Shown: positions 20,011 to 28,851, numbered from the stretch's first letter. The stretch is 64,000 bases of DNA from Umezawaea sp036375055 (GCF_036375055.1 NZ_DASUSQ010000004.1:62001-126000), one strand, 5' to 3'. The notes: generated by a model from the letters alone, not told the origin. A program made the numbers and translations.

Positions 20011-20553
20011 ATGACCTTGCTCCCACCCACCAGCGGCGCCGGGAGGCTGCTGCGCGGTGGGGTCGCGGGAGCCGCGACCGGGGCGTTGGCGGTGGTCGCG
20101 CACGTCGAGGCGAACGGTGCCCTGCCGGGCGCGGGACTCGTGGTGCTGCCCGTGCTCCTGCTGGCCGCGGCGGCCTCCGCGCTGGGCGGCCGGGAACGCG
20201 GTCCGGCGCAGATCCTCGCGCTGGTGGGCGCGGGCCAGTTCGCCATGCACCTGCTGATGTCGCTCGCCGCGGCGCGGGCGCACGACCACGGCGCGCAGCC
20301 GTTCGACTCCGGTCCGCTCATGCCGGTCGCGCACGTGCTGGCGACGCTGGCCGTCGTGGCGGTGCTCGCGGGCGCCGAGCGCGCGGTGTTCGCGGTGACC
20401 GCGGCGCTGGCGTCGGTGCTGCCGCGGAAGCTGGGCCCCGTCCCGGTCACCGGTCCGCTGAGGACCGTCGTGGCCGAGTCGGCGCGGTCGCCCGTGTCCG
20501 GGGTCGCGCGGGGCGGCGGGCCGACCCGCCGCGGTCCCCCCGCCACCCGCTGA
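20011..20553 (+). CDS. Small hydrophobic membrane protein, function unknown
   Basis: 180 residues with about four predicted membrane helices: LLRGGVAGAATGALAVVAHV, a Leu/Ala-rich second helix (LVVLPVLLLAAAASAL), a third at ILALVGAGQFAMHLLMSLAA and a fourth at VAHVLATLAVVAVLAGAE. The loop between helices three and four has the metal-like residues HDHGAQPFDSG. The C-tail is basic and Gly/Pro-rich. It reads into a PepSY membrane protein gene 95 bases later, so the two may act together; similar pairs occur near copper or heme handling genes, but nothing here proves the substrate. Confidence 0.75.
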   Translation: MTLLPPTSGAGRLLRGGVAGAATGALAVVAHVEANGALPGAGLVVLPVLLLAAAASALGGRERGPAQILALVGAGQFAMHLLMSLAAARAHDHGAQPFDSGPLMPVAHVLATLAVVAVLAGAERAVFAVTAALASVLPRKLGPVPVTGPLRTVVAESARSPVSGVARGGGPTRRGPPATR

Positions 20554-20648
20554 ACCCCCTCCACCCGAGCCGTCGACCCCAGGTCGACGGCCGCAGCGCG
20601 GTGCGCGCACCACACCCCCGCACTCCCGTGCCACGCCCTGGAGAACCC

Positions 20649-21953
20649 ATGACCACGACCTCGGACCAGGTCGTCCAGTCCACCACGGGCCTGCGCGGCC
20701 TCGTGCTCCGCTGCCACTTCTACGCGGGCGTGCTGGTCGGCCCGTTCGTGCTGGTCGCCGCGCTCACCGGTGTCCTCTACGCGCTGACCCCGCAGCTCGA
20801 GTCCTGGCTCTACCACGGTGAGCTGTCGGTCCCCGTGAGCAGCCGTCCGCTCCCGCTGGCCGAGCAGGTGCTCGCCGCCAGGGCGACCAACCCGACGGGC
20901 TCGCTCGTCGCCGTGCGCCCCGCGCCCGAACCCGGTGACACCACACGGGTCCTGTTCACCGAACCCGGTCTCGGCGGGTCGGAGCGGCGGGCGGTGTTCG
21001 TCGACCCCGGCACCGGCCGGGTCACCGGTTCGCTCGTGGCGTCCGGCACGAGCGGCGTGCTGCCGCTGCGGACCGCGCTGGACCAGGTGCACCGCAACCT
21101 CCTGCTGGGCGAACCCGGCAGGCTGTACAGCGAACTCGCCGCGTCGTGGCTGTGGGTGGTCGCGCTCGGCGGCGCCGTGCTGTGGCTCACCCGGTCCCGC
21201 GCGACCCGCGGGCGGCGGCGCTCGCTCGGGGTGCACGGCGTCCTCGGGATGTGGGTGCTGCTGGGCGCGGTGTTCCTGTCGGCCACCGGTCTCGCGTGGT
21301 CGGCGTACGCGGGCGGGAACGTCGCGGCGGTGCGGTCGGCGCTGGGCTGGGCCCCGCCGTCGCTCCGGACCGGCGGCGGGGGCGAGCACGCCGGTCACGC
21401 CGCGGACCGGGTGGACGACGTGCTCGCCTCCGCCCGTGCGGCCGGGATCGACGCGGGCGCGCTGGAGATCGGGTTGCCGGACGGGCCCGGCGAGCCGTGG
21501 GAGGTGACCGAGGTCGAGCGCGGGTGGCCGACCCAGGTCGACGCCGTGGCCGTCGACGGCGCTTCGGGCTCGGTGGTGGGGTCGGTGCGGTTCGCCGACT
21601 ACCCGGTGGCGGCGAAGCTGGCGCGGTGGGGCGTCGACGCGCACACGGGCGTGCTGTTCGGGTGGCCGAACCAGGTGCTGCTGCTGGCCGTCGGGCTCGG
21701 CCTGGTGGTGCTGGTCGTGCTCGGGTACCGGATGTGGTGGCGGCGCAGGCCGGTGCGGGCGACCGCGGTGGCGTTCGGGAAGCCGGTCGCGCGGGGCCAG
21801 TGGCGGAAGGCGTCCACTCCGTCGGTGCTGGTGCTGCTGGTGGTCGCGGGCCTGGTCGGGTGGTTCGTGCCGCTGCTGGGGACGAGCCTGGTGGCGTTCC
21901 TGGTCGTGGACGTGGTGCTCGGGCTGCGGGCCCGCGCGGCGGCCGGGAACTGA
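20649..21953 (+). CDS. PepSY-associated membrane (PiuB/iron-regulated type) protein
   Basis: 434 residues, with the PepSY_TM layout: an N-terminal helix in a LRCHFYAGVLVGPFVLVAALTGVLYAL-type segment (His in RCHFYAG typical of the family), a periplasmic PepSY region, a second helix pair around ASWLWVVALGGAVLWL, the LGVHGVLGMWVLLGAVFLSATGL segment, another PepSY-like loop, and a final block of helices. A DAHTGVLFGWPNQ motif precedes the fifth helix. Members of this family are linked to ferric-siderophore reduction and metal uptake. The loop GGGEHAGHAADR is His-containing. Specific role is not determined here. Confidence 0.85.
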   Translation: MTTTSDQVVQSTTGLRGLVLRCHFYAGVLVGPFVLVAALTGVLYALTPQLESWLYHGELSVPVSSRPLPLAEQVLAARATNPTGSLVAVRPAPEPGDTTRVLFTEPGLGGSERRAVFVDPGTGRVTGSLVASGTSGVLPLRTALDQVHRNLLLGEPGRLYSELAASWLWVVALGGAVLWLTRSRATRGRRRSLGVHGVLGMWVLLGAVFLSATGLAWSAYAGGNVAAVRSALGWAPPSLRTGGGGEHAGHAADRVDDVLASARAAGIDAGALEIGLPDGPGEPWEVTEVERGWPTQVDAVAVDGASGSVVGSVRFADYPVAAKLARWGVDAHTGVLFGWPNQVLLLAVGLGLVVLVVLGYRMWWRRRPVRATAVAFGKPVARGQWRKASTPSVLVLLVVAGLVGWFVPLLGTSLVAFLVVDVVLGLRARAAAGN

Positions 21954-22008
21954 ACCGGGGGCGTTCGGGGTCCGTAGGACTCAGCGGGACCACCCGGAGG
22001 TGAGAACC

Positions 22009-22557
22009 GTGAAGTTCGCGAACCTCGCGATCGCCGTCACCGCGGCGGGCGCCCTGTCCGCCTGCGCGTCCGCGTCCACCGCCGCTTCCAGGAGCGACGT
22101 GCCGAAGCTCGAAGTCCCACCGCTGAGCATGGCCGGGTTCACCGGCAAGCCGTGCCGGGTGTTCGGGGTCGACCAGCTCGGCTCGCTGGGCATCACCGCG
22201 CCGGGGGCACCGGACCCGGAGCAGTTCACCGCCCGCTGCCGGTGGACCGACGGGAAGGCCACGACCATCGGCATCTCGCTGTTCGGCGAGTCGCAGGGGC
22301 TGGCGCGGGTGTACGCCGCCAAGGAGGCGTTCCCCTACTTCAAGCCCACCGAGGTCGCCGCCTACCCGGCGGTCGACCGCGACACCGCCCAGGGCACCAC
22401 CGGCACCTGCTCGACCGTCGTCGGCATCGCCGACGGCGCCGCGTTCGAGATCGAGGTGGACGTGGACGACCAGGCCTCCGCCGACTACACCGCACCGTGC
22501 GCGGTGTCGAAGCACGTCGCGGAGATCGCCCTCGCCAACATCAAGGGGGGTGGCTGA
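22009..22557 (+). CDS. DUF3558-like secreted lipoprotein
   Basis: 182 residues. The signal peptide MKFANLAIAVTAAGALSAC ends in an LSAC lipobox, so it should be membrane-anchored. The mature part holds four Cys (PCRVF, ARCRW, GTCSTV, APCAV), a pattern expected for two disulfides, and ends CAVSKHVAEIALANI, like the DUF3558 lipoproteins common in Pseudonocardiales. GTG at 22009 was preferred over GTG 22000 because the GGAGG box overlaps the earlier codon. Function unknown. Confidence 0.8.
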   Translation: MKFANLAIAVTAAGALSACASASTAASRSDVPKLEVPPLSMAGFTGKPCRVFGVDQLGSLGITAPGAPDPEQFTARCRWTDGKATTIGISLFGESQGLARVYAAKEAFPYFKPTEVAAYPAVDRDTAQGTTGTCSTVVGIADGAAFEIEVDVDDQASADYTAPCAVSKHVAEIALANIKGGG

Positions 22558-22651
22558 CCGCTCTCCAACCCGAACGGACGCCACGATCCAGGATTCACCC
22601 GGTAGAACCGGCGAACGCGGACTGTTCGCCGGGCCCGATGGCGACGGCCGT

Positions 22652-22666
22652 TATACGATCGTGACA
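22652..22666 (+). promoter_or_regulatory. Possible leaderless promoter of the HNH gene
   Basis: A TATACG -10 element at 22652-22657 is followed eight bases later by the ATG at 22666, with no ribosome site between. This spacing would start transcription at or next to the start codon. No strong -35 is visible. Confidence 0.35.
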
Positions 22667-23868
22667 TGACCGGATTGGCACTCCTGGACGACGCGGGGCT
22701 GGTGGAAGCCCTGCGCGTCGGTGTCGAGCGCGCCCGGTCCGCCCACGCGTCCGTCCTGGCGGTGCTGGCCGAGGCCAGGTCCCGCGGCCTGGAGGCGCGC
22801 GCCGGGTACCGGAGCCTGGCGGAGCTGGTCAAGCACGTCGCGAGGGTCGACACCGGCGAGGCGAAGCGGTGGGTGGCCCAGGCCGCCGCGCTGTTCCCGT
22901 CCACGACGCCGACCGGTGCCGTCGTCGCCGCCCCGCTGCCCGTGGCGGCGGTCGCGGTGGCCGAGGGCGCGCTGTCACCCGCGCACCTGGACGTGCTGGT
23001 CGGCGCGATGGCGTCGCTGCCCGCCGAGGCGGAGCGGATCCTGGTCGACGTCGCCCGGTCCGCCGAGCCCGCCGGGGTGCGGGCGGTGGCGGCGGGCATC
23101 CGGGCGCGCGTCGACCAGGACGGGCGCGAGCCGGACGACCGGGAGCCGGCCCAGCCGGTGAACCTGCTGCACCTGCGGACCAAGCTCGACGGCCGGGTGG
23201 AGTTCAGCGGCCGACTGGGGTACGAGCAGGGCGAGCTGCTGCGGGCGCTGATCGGACCGCTGGCGAAGCCGCACGCCCCGGACGCCGCCGGTCCCGACAC
23301 CCGCACCCTGCCCGAACGCCAGGGCGACGCGCTGGCCGACGTGCTCGACCTGGCGTCGCGCTCGCCGCACCTGCCGACCGAGGCCGGGGAACGGCCCCAC
23401 GTCACCGTGACCGTCGACCACCAGACCCTGGTGTCCGGGATCGGCACGGCGGTCCTCGGCGGCTCCAGCGTGATCAGCGCGTCCGAGGCCCGCCGGATCG
23501 CGTGCGGCGCGGGGATCATCCCCGTGGTGCTGGGCGGGGAGGGCGAGGTGCTGGACATCGGTCGGATGTCGCGCAGGCTGACCCCGCACCTGCGGCGCGC
23601 GCTGCACCTGCGAGACGGCGGCTGCGCGTTCCCGATGTGCGACCGGCCGCCGAACTGGGCCGACGCCCACCACGTCGTGGAGTGGCACCGGGGCGGTCCC
23701 ACGAGCATCGACAACCTGGTGCTGCTGTGCCGCAGGCACCACACCCTGGTCCACCGCAGCGAGTGGGAGGTCCGGATGGAGAGCGGACTTCCGCACTTCA
23801 TCCCGCCCGCGTTCATCGATCCGCGGCGAAGACCGCTGCACAACGCGGTGCGCAGACCGGCGGCGTGA
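22666..23868 (+). CDS. DUF222 / HNH endonuclease (13E12-type) protein
   Basis: 400 residues. An N-terminal DUF222 domain (about 10-290) is followed by an HNH domain with the zinc/catalytic pattern GGCAFPMCDRPPNWADAHH, then EWHRGG, TSIDNLVLLC and RRHHTLVH. These 13E12-repeat-like proteins are widespread, multicopy and mobile-like in actinobacteria; their targets are unknown. The gene stands alone and is followed by a strong hairpin. Confidence 0.92.
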   Translation: MTGLALLDDAGLVEALRVGVERARSAHASVLAVLAEARSRGLEARAGYRSLAELVKHVARVDTGEAKRWVAQAAALFPSTTPTGAVVAAPLPVAAVAVAEGALSPAHLDVLVGAMASLPAEAERILVDVARSAEPAGVRAVAAGIRARVDQDGREPDDREPAQPVNLLHLRTKLDGRVEFSGRLGYEQGELLRALIGPLAKPHAPDAAGPDTRTLPERQGDALADVLDLASRSPHLPTEAGERPHVTVTVDHQTLVSGIGTAVLGGSSVISASEARRIACGAGIIPVVLGGEGEVLDIGRMSRRLTPHLRRALHLRDGGCAFPMCDRPPNWADAHHVVEWHRGGPTSIDNLVLLCRRHHTLVHRSEWEVRMESGLPHFIPPAFIDPRRRPLHNAVRRPAA

Positions 23869-23874
23869 CCGAGG

Positions 23875-23934
23875 CGGTCGGAAGGGGTGGTCGGGTCCGT
23901 TCGGGACAACGGACCCGAACCTCCCTTCCGACCG
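23875..23934. terminator. Long two-part hairpin, bidirectional terminator
   Basis: Outer stem CGGTCGGAAGGG with CCCTTCCGACCG and inner stem GGGTCCGTT with AACGGACCC, around a six-base loop, all perfect. It lies between the convergent HNH and NmrA-like genes and fits a terminator for both. Confidence 0.85.
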
Positions 23935-23946
23935 CACGGGAACGGG

Positions 23947-24870
23947 TCAGGCCGTGGCGTGCATGTGCTCCCTCGCCCAGGTCTCGAAGCTGGTGAGGGG
24001 GATGCCGAACTCCCGCGCGAACTCCGGACGGGCGGGCTGGCCCTCCACGTTCATCCACTCGTGCGAGGCGCCCATCGGCGGCATCCCGGCGGCGAGGGCC
24101 TCCTCGACCGTCATGGTCGGGGCGGGCAGCGGCGTGCCCAGCACTCGGGAGAGGACCTCGGCGATCTCGGTCATCGACAGGTACTCGCCCGCCAGCTCCA
24201 GTTCGACGCGGTCGAAGCGCTCCGGGTCGGCGATGGCCGCGGCGGCCGCGACACCGATGTCGTGCGTGGCGACCAGCGACAGCCGGGTCTCGGGGCGCAG
24301 AACGCTGACGAGTCCGCCCTCGATGCCTCGGGGGAACAGGAACGCCAGGGACGGGAGGAAGTTCTCCATGAAGAAGCCCGGCTTGAGGATCGTCCAGTGC
24401 GGGAAGCCGGCTTCGCGGACCCGGTCCTGGATCGCGCTCTTGGCGCCGAAGGTCGGCTCCATCAACGCCCAGCGGCCTTCGGCCCAGCCGGGGGCCTCGG
24501 TGTGCCGGCCCGCACCGGTGACGGAGGTGTGCACGAACTGCGGCACCCCGGCGGCTCTCGCGGCCTCGACGAGGGTGGTGCCCTGGGTGATCTCGTCGTC
24601 GTGGTCGAAGCCCTGCCCGGTGAAGGCGGGCATCTGCACGGAGAACACGGCGCGGGCGCCCTTGGCCGCTCGGACGACGGAGTCGTGGTCGAGCAGGTCG
24701 CCCACGACCAGTTCGACGCCGAGCGCCTCGACGGCCTTCGCGCGCTCGGTGGCCGGGTCGCGGACGAGAGCGCGGACGGGGACGCCCGCGGCGAGCAGGG
24801 CTCGGGCGGTGGCCCCGCCCTGCCTGCCGGTGGCGCCGGTGACCAGGACGGGTGCGGACTCTGCGGACAT
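23947..24870 (-). CDS. NmrA-like NAD(P)-binding protein
   Basis: 307 residues of the atypical short-chain dehydrogenase / NmrA group. The N-terminal Rossmann motif is VLVTGATGRQGG, followed by ALVRDP and VVGDLLD segments. The usual SDR Tyr-x-x-x-Lys pair is not evident, which is normal for NmrA sensors and phenylcoumaran reductase-like enzymes. ATG at 24870 with GAGGAG in front. Its promoter carries two palindromic operators (see 24894-24953), so expression is tightly controlled. Substrate unknown; a quinone or nucleotide-redox role is typical of the family. Confidence 0.85.
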   Translation of the reverse strand: MSAESAPVLVTGATGRQGGATARALLAAGVPVRALVRDPATERAKAVEALGVELVVGDLLDHDSVVRAAKGARAVFSVQMPAFTGQGFDHDDEITQGTTLVEAARAAGVPQFVHTSVTGAGRHTEAPGWAEGRWALMEPTFGAKSAIQDRVREAGFPHWTILKPGFFMENFLPSLAFLFPRGIEGGLVSVLRPETRLSLVATHDIGVAAAAAIADPERFDRVELELAGEYLSMTEIAEVLSRVLGTPLPAPTMTVEEALAAGMPPMGASHEWMNVEGQPARPEFAREFGIPLTSFETWAREHMHATA

Positions 24871-24893
24871 GGTGCTCCTCGGGACTCGACAGC

Positions 24894-24953
24894 AAACGGC
24901 GGGGTCCGCCGTTTCCACTCGGTCACGATATGGCGGGGCCCGCCACTTAGCAA
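24894..24953 (-). promoter_or_regulatory. Operator-controlled promoter of the NmrA-like gene
   Basis: On the minus strand, -35 TTGCTA (24948-24953) and -10 TATCGT (24925-24930) are 17 bases apart. A perfect palindrome TGGCGGGGCCCGCCA (24931-24945) fills the spacer. A second one, AAACGGCGG-GGT-CCGCCGTTT (24894-24914), lies just downstream of the start point. Both share the core GGCGGGGYCCGCC with centres 34 bp apart. A repressor binding both would block polymerase; no candidate regulator gene is adjacent other than the unrelated DeoR protein. Confidence 0.75.
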
Positions 24954-24954
24954 G

Positions 24955-25716
24955 TCAGACGACCACGACCTCCACGCCCGCCGCGCGGAGCCGGTCCACG
25001 CCCTCGGGTGACGCGCTCGAATCGGTGATCACGACGGTCACCTCGCTGATGTCCGCGATGCGGGAGAACGCCCGCTTGCCGATCTTCGAGCCGTCCGCGA
25101 GGACGATCACCTGGTCGGCGGTCTTCATCAGGCAGTGGTCGGTCTGCGCTTCCACCGAGTCGTGCGTGCTGATGCCGCCGCGCACGTCGATGCCGTCCAC
25201 GCCGAGGAACACCACGTCGAGGCTGATGCCGGACAGGGCGCGGTCGGCGATCGGGCCCACCAGCTCGTAGGTCTCGGGGCGGACGCCACCGCCGGTGACC
25301 ACCAGGTCGATCATCGGGCGGACGGACAGGTCGGCGGCGATGTTGAGCGCGTTGGTCACGACCTTCAGCGACCGGCCGGTGGCGAGCAGGCGGGCGAGTT
25401 CGGTGGTGGTCGTGCCGCCGTTGAGGCCCACGGAGTGCACGGACTCGTCGACCCGCAGGGCGGCGGCCTCCGCGATCTGCCGCTTCTCCTGCTCGCGGCG
25501 GCCGACCCGGTAGCGCATCGGCAGCTCGTAGATGACCTCGGCGGCGATGGCGCCGCCGTGGGTGCGCTTGAGCAACTGCTGCTCCTCCAACGACTGGAGG
25601 TCGCGCCGGATCGAGGCGACGGACGCCCCCAGGTCGCTGGAGAGGTCGACGACGCTCACCGAACCGGTGTCCGCCAGCCGTTCAAGGATGGCGGAAAGGC
25701 GCTGTTGCTGACGCAT
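24955..25716 (-). CDS. DeoR-family transcriptional regulator of the sugar locus
   Basis: 253 residues. N-terminal winged helix: MRQQQRLSAILERLADTG, then SVVDLSSDLGASVASIRRDL and LLKRTHGGA, the DeoR signature. The C-terminal sugar-phosphate sensor has VGLNGGTTTTELARLL and VFLGVDGID. The ATG at 25716 has GGTGAG upstream; ATGs further up (25734) are possible. It is the last gene of the catabolic operon and very probably controls it; effectors of this family are phosphorylated sugars, here likely galactosamine-6-P or tagatose phosphates (inference). Confidence 0.9.
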   Translation of the reverse strand: MRQQQRLSAILERLADTGSVSVVDLSSDLGASVASIRRDLQSLEEQQLLKRTHGGAIAAEVIYELPMRYRVGRREQEKRQIAEAAALRVDESVHSVGLNGGTTTTELARLLATGRSLKVVTNALNIAADLSVRPMIDLVVTGGGVRPETYELVGPIADRALSGISLDVVFLGVDGIDVRGGISTHDSVEAQTDHCLMKTADQVIVLADGSKIGKRAFSRIADISEVTVVITDSSASPEGVDRLRAAGVEVVVV

Positions 25717-25743
25717 TCGCTCACCATAGTTCATGGCGAATGC
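25713..25743. promoter_or_regulatory. Palindrome over the DeoR start, possible autoregulatory site
   Basis: GCATTCGC (25713-25720) and GCGAATGC (25736-25743) form a perfect inverted repeat spanning the start codons. On the minus strand the inside reads GAACTATGGTGAGCGAATG, which resembles GAACTATGAGCGATTA at the GH114 operator. Weaker match than the sites near 30680 and 34000. Confidence 0.45.
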
Positions 25744-25795
25744 CCGTATCGTCGCCCCTGGAGCCGAAACACGCACCGTCGGTGCTCGCTATCGG

Positions 25796-26719
25796 TCAGA
25801 TCACCGCGACCAGGCGGGCCAGCTCGATCGCCTCGGCCATGGTCGGCTGCGTCGCGGTGCCGCCCGCGCCGCGGGTCGACAGCGCGCCCCCGGCGCAGCC
25901 GAGCGCGAGGGCGTGCCGGACGTCCCCTCGGTCGAGCCACCCCGCGAGGAAACCGGCGTCGAACGAGTCGCCCGCGCCCACCGTGTCCACCGGGTCGCGC
26001 GCCGGTGGCCGCGCGGTGATCGTGGTGCCCGCGTGCAGCGCCACGCAGCCGCGCCCGCCGACCTTGACCACCGGCGACGGACCCGCGGCGGCCAGCGCCA
26101 CCAGGGCGTCGTCGACGCCGTCCGCGCCGCTCAGCGCCACCGCCTCCGCCTCGTTGGGCAGGACGAACGTGCTCGCCGCGAGCAGGCCGGGCGCGAGCCG
26201 CCACCGCCCGGACGGGTCGTGGTTGGTGTCGAGCGAGGTCGACGCGCCGGACGCCAGCACCGCGCGGAACAGCTCGGGCAGACCGGCGGCCAGGCGGGGC
26301 TGGAGGAAGTAGGACGCCGAGTGCACGTGCCGCGCCGGGACGAGGCGGACGTGGTCGGGGCCGAACTCCGGGAGGCAGCCGGGCGCCGTCAGGATCGCCC
26401 GGTCCCCTCCCCCGCGGTTCAGGCAGACGGTGAGCGCGGTGGGCAGCGCGTCGTGCCGGACGCACGCGCTGACGTCCACGCCCGCCGAGGAGAGGACGTC
26501 CAGCACGAAGTCACCGGCGGGGTCCCGGCCGACCATCGCGGCCAGACCGGTGGCGAGGCCGAGCTTCGCGGCGCCGTGCGCGACGATCGCGGCCGACCCG
26601 CCGAGCGCGAGCAGACCGTGCTCCACCAGCGTCTCGGCCTGGCCGTACGGCGGCTGGTCGGGAGCGCCCGAGACCAGCACGTCGGGGTTGGCGTCCCCGA
26701 TGACCAGCAGGTCGAGCAT
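25796..26719 (-). CDS. PfkB-family sugar kinase (candidate galactosamine kinase)
   Basis: 307 residues, ribokinase fold. N-terminal MLDLLVIGDANPDVLVSG, substrate/Gly motif ALGGSAAIVAHGAAKLG, and the C-terminal ATP/anion-hole signature DTVGAGDSFDAGFLAGWL with the catalytic Asp. ATG at 26719 overlaps the GH4 stop by one base. Because the locus imports sugar by an ABC system, which does not phosphorylate, a sugar kinase is needed before the AgaS-type step; this protein is the best candidate. The substrate assignment is inference only. Confidence 0.88.
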   Translation of the reverse strand: MLDLLVIGDANPDVLVSGAPDQPPYGQAETLVEHGLLALGGSAAIVAHGAAKLGLATGLAAMVGRDPAGDFVLDVLSSAGVDVSACVRHDALPTALTVCLNRGGGDRAILTAPGCLPEFGPDHVRLVPARHVHSASYFLQPRLAAGLPELFRAVLASGASTSLDTNHDPSGRWRLAPGLLAASTFVLPNEAEAVALSGADGVDDALVALAAAGPSPVVKVGGRGCVALHAGTTITARPPARDPVDTVGAGDSFDAGFLAGWLDRGDVRHALALGCAGGALSTRGAGGTATQPTMAEAIELARLVAVI

Positions 26720-28023
26720 CACGTCCCCCGCAGGGCCGGGGGCAGCAGGTCGCCGTGCGCGGCGGTCATCGCCGCGCACAGGTCCCAGATCTCGTCGAGG
26801 GTGAGGGCGGCGGCGGTCGCCGGATCGCTCATCGCCGCGTGGCGGACGTGGGCGGGGTCGCCCAGCACCGCCGCGGCCACGGTCAGCTCCACCACGGAGA
26901 GGAAGCTCCGGTTGAGCGCGGCCAGCTGCGGCGGCAGCGCGCCGACGCGGTGCGGGTGCACGCCCAGCCGGTCGAGCGTGGCGGGCACCTCCACCGCCGC
27001 TCCGGCGGGCAGGTTGTCGATCAGGCCGTGGTTGGCGGTGGTCACCTGGATGGTCCGGCGCACGCCCGTGACCAGGCTGTGCACGACCTGCGGCGCGTAC
27101 TCGACGGCGTCCTCGTCCGGGACCGGCGGCGGCGCGCCACCCGCGGCGATCCGGTCGCGCAGCCCCTCGTACTCGGCGAGGTTCGCCGCGCTGGTCCCGA
27201 CGTAGTCGCGCACGGGGATGCGCAGCCGCTCGACCTCGGAGTCGTGCCGCAGGTACCAGGGCACGTACTCGGAGGAGTGCTCGCTGGTCTCCGTCGGGTA
27301 GCGGCCGAGGCGGCGGTAGAGGTCCACGCGCACCCGCCGGGCCAGCTCGGGGTCGGCCTCGATCGCGGCGTCGAGCGCCGGGTAGAGGTCGCGGCCCCCG
27401 TGTTCCCAGCGCAGGATCCAGGCCTGGTGGTTGACGCCCGCGGACAGGACGTCGACCTCCTCGTGCGGGACCCCGACGAGCGCGCTGAGGTCGCGGACGG
27501 TCCAGTGGACCGAGTGGCACAGCCCGACGGCCCTCACCCGCGGCGCGGTGGCGGCCAGGTACTGGAGGTTCATCGCCATCGGGTTGGTGTAGTTGAGCAG
27601 CCACGCGTCGGGGCAGACCGCGAGGACGTCGGCGGCCAGCCCGTCGAGCAGGGGGAACGTGCGCAGGGCCCGGAAGATGCCGCCGATGCCGAGGGTGTCG
27701 CCGATCGTCTGCCTGATCCCGAACGACTCGGGCACGTCGAAGTCGGTGAGGGTGGCGGCGTGGCCGCCGACCGCGACCATGTTGATCACGAAGTCCGCGC
27801 CGTCCAGCGCCTCCCGGCGGGACGACGACGCCAGGACGCGGGGTGTCGCGCCGCACTGCTCGGCGGTGTGGCGGGCCAGCGCCTCGGCGACCGCGAGCCG
27901 TTCGCCGTCGATGTCGTGCAGGGCGATCGTCGCGTCGGCGAGTTCGGGGAACGACAGGAGGTCGCGGAGGAGCTGGCGGGTGAACTCGACGGAGCCCGCG
28001 CCCACGAACGCGATGGTGACCAT
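26719..28023 (-). CDS. Glycoside hydrolase family 4 enzyme (alpha-galactosidase/galactosaminidase-like)
   Basis: 434 residues, cytoplasmic, NAD- and Mn-dependent family that cleaves by a redox-elimination route. NAD-binding start VTIAFVGAGSVEFTRQLLRDL; metal-site motifs GLCHSVHWT (Cys plus His) and SAGVNHQAWI; NYTNPMAM in the conserved NPxA region. The CHSV motif places it with the MelA (alpha-galactosidase) branch, not the 6-phospho-glucosidase branch (CNVP). In this locus the expected substrates are short alpha-1,4-galactosamine oligomers. It lies one base after the aldolase gene and overlaps the kinase gene. Confidence 0.9.
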   Translation of the reverse strand: MVTIAFVGAGSVEFTRQLLRDLLSFPELADATIALHDIDGERLAVAEALARHTAEQCGATPRVLASSSRREALDGADFVINMVAVGGHAATLTDFDVPESFGIRQTIGDTLGIGGIFRALRTFPLLDGLAADVLAVCPDAWLLNYTNPMAMNLQYLAATAPRVRAVGLCHSVHWTVRDLSALVGVPHEEVDVLSAGVNHQAWILRWEHGGRDLYPALDAAIEADPELARRVRVDLYRRLGRYPTETSEHSSEYVPWYLRHDSEVERLRIPVRDYVGTSAANLAEYEGLRDRIAAGGAPPPVPDEDAVEYAPQVVHSLVTGVRRTIQVTTANHGLIDNLPAGAAVEVPATLDRLGVHPHRVGALPPQLAALNRSFLSVVELTVAAAVLGDPAHVRHAAMSDPATAAALTLDEIWDLCAAMTAAHGDLLPPALRGT

Positions 28024-28848
28024 CTACCGACCTTCCAGTACGCGGATGAGCCGAGCGACCTCGGCGGTCATGGCTTCCCGTCCGGCGCCCAGGTAGCGCC
28101 GGGGGTCGACGAGCACGGGGTCGTCGCCCAGACCGGCCCTGATCGCCGCGGTGAAGTACTTGTTCAGCTGGGTCGCGATGTTGATCTTCCGCATCCCCGC
28201 GCGGACCGCTCGGGCCAGGTGCTCGTCGGACACCCCCGACGAGCCGTGCAGCACCAGGGGCACCGGGACCGCGGCGTGCAGCAGGGCGATGAGGTCGAAG
28301 TCCAGGGCGGCGTCGCGGGTCAGCATCGCGTGCGACGAGCCGACCGCCACGGCGAGCGCGTCCACCCCGGTGGCCGCGACGTACCGGGCGGCGTCGTGGG
28401 GGTCGGTGCGCGCGCCCGGTTCGTGGACGCCGTTCTTCCCGCCGACCTCCCCGAGTTCGGCCTCCACCGCGACACCGCGCCCGTGGCAGCGGCGCACCAC
28501 CTCGGCGGTGCGGGCGACGTTCTCGTCGTGCGCGAGCGCGGACCCGTCGAACATCACCGAGCCGAAGCCGAGGTCGACGGCCTCGCGGACGAGGTCCTCC
28601 GACGTGGCGTGGTCGAGGTGCACGGCCACGGGTGCCGACGCGGCGGCGGCGATGGCGAGCGCGGCGCGGCCGATCGGCGCGAGGGAACCGTGGTAGCGGA
28701 CGGCGTTCTCGCTGATCTGGAGCACCACGGGCGCTCCCGTGTCCTCCGCGGCGGCGGCGATGGCCTCCGCGTGCTCGATCTGGATCACGTTGAACGCGGC
28801 GGTGGGCGCGGACCTGCCGAGCACCTCCCGGAGCGGAACCAGTGGCAT
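28024..28848 (-). CDS. Class II tagatose/fructose-bisphosphate aldolase
   Basis: 274 residues; cleaves a ketose-1,6-bisphosphate to glyceraldehyde-3-P and dihydroxyacetone-P with zinc. Seen: AAFNVIQIEHAEAI near the start, the catalytic/zinc motif VHLDHA (D79, H80), FDGSALAHDEN, EAELGEVGG, LHGSSGVSDE and KINIATQLN. Class II aldolases of the KbaY/GatY/AgaY type look like this; specificity between tagatose and fructose bisphosphate cannot be read with certainty, but the neighbouring AgaS and tagatose-6-P kinase-like genes favour tagatose. Confidence 0.92.
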   Translation of the reverse strand: MPLVPLREVLGRSAPTAAFNVIQIEHAEAIAAAAEDTGAPVVLQISENAVRYHGSLAPIGRAALAIAAAASAPVAVHLDHATSEDLVREAVDLGFGSVMFDGSALAHDENVARTAEVVRRCHGRGVAVEAELGEVGGKNGVHEPGARTDPHDAARYVAATGVDALAVAVGSSHAMLTRDAALDFDLIALLHAAVPVPLVLHGSSGVSDEHLARAVRAGMRKINIATQLNKYFTAAIRAGLGDDPVLVDPRRYLGAGREAMTAEVARLIRVLEGR

Positions 28849-28851
28849 CTT

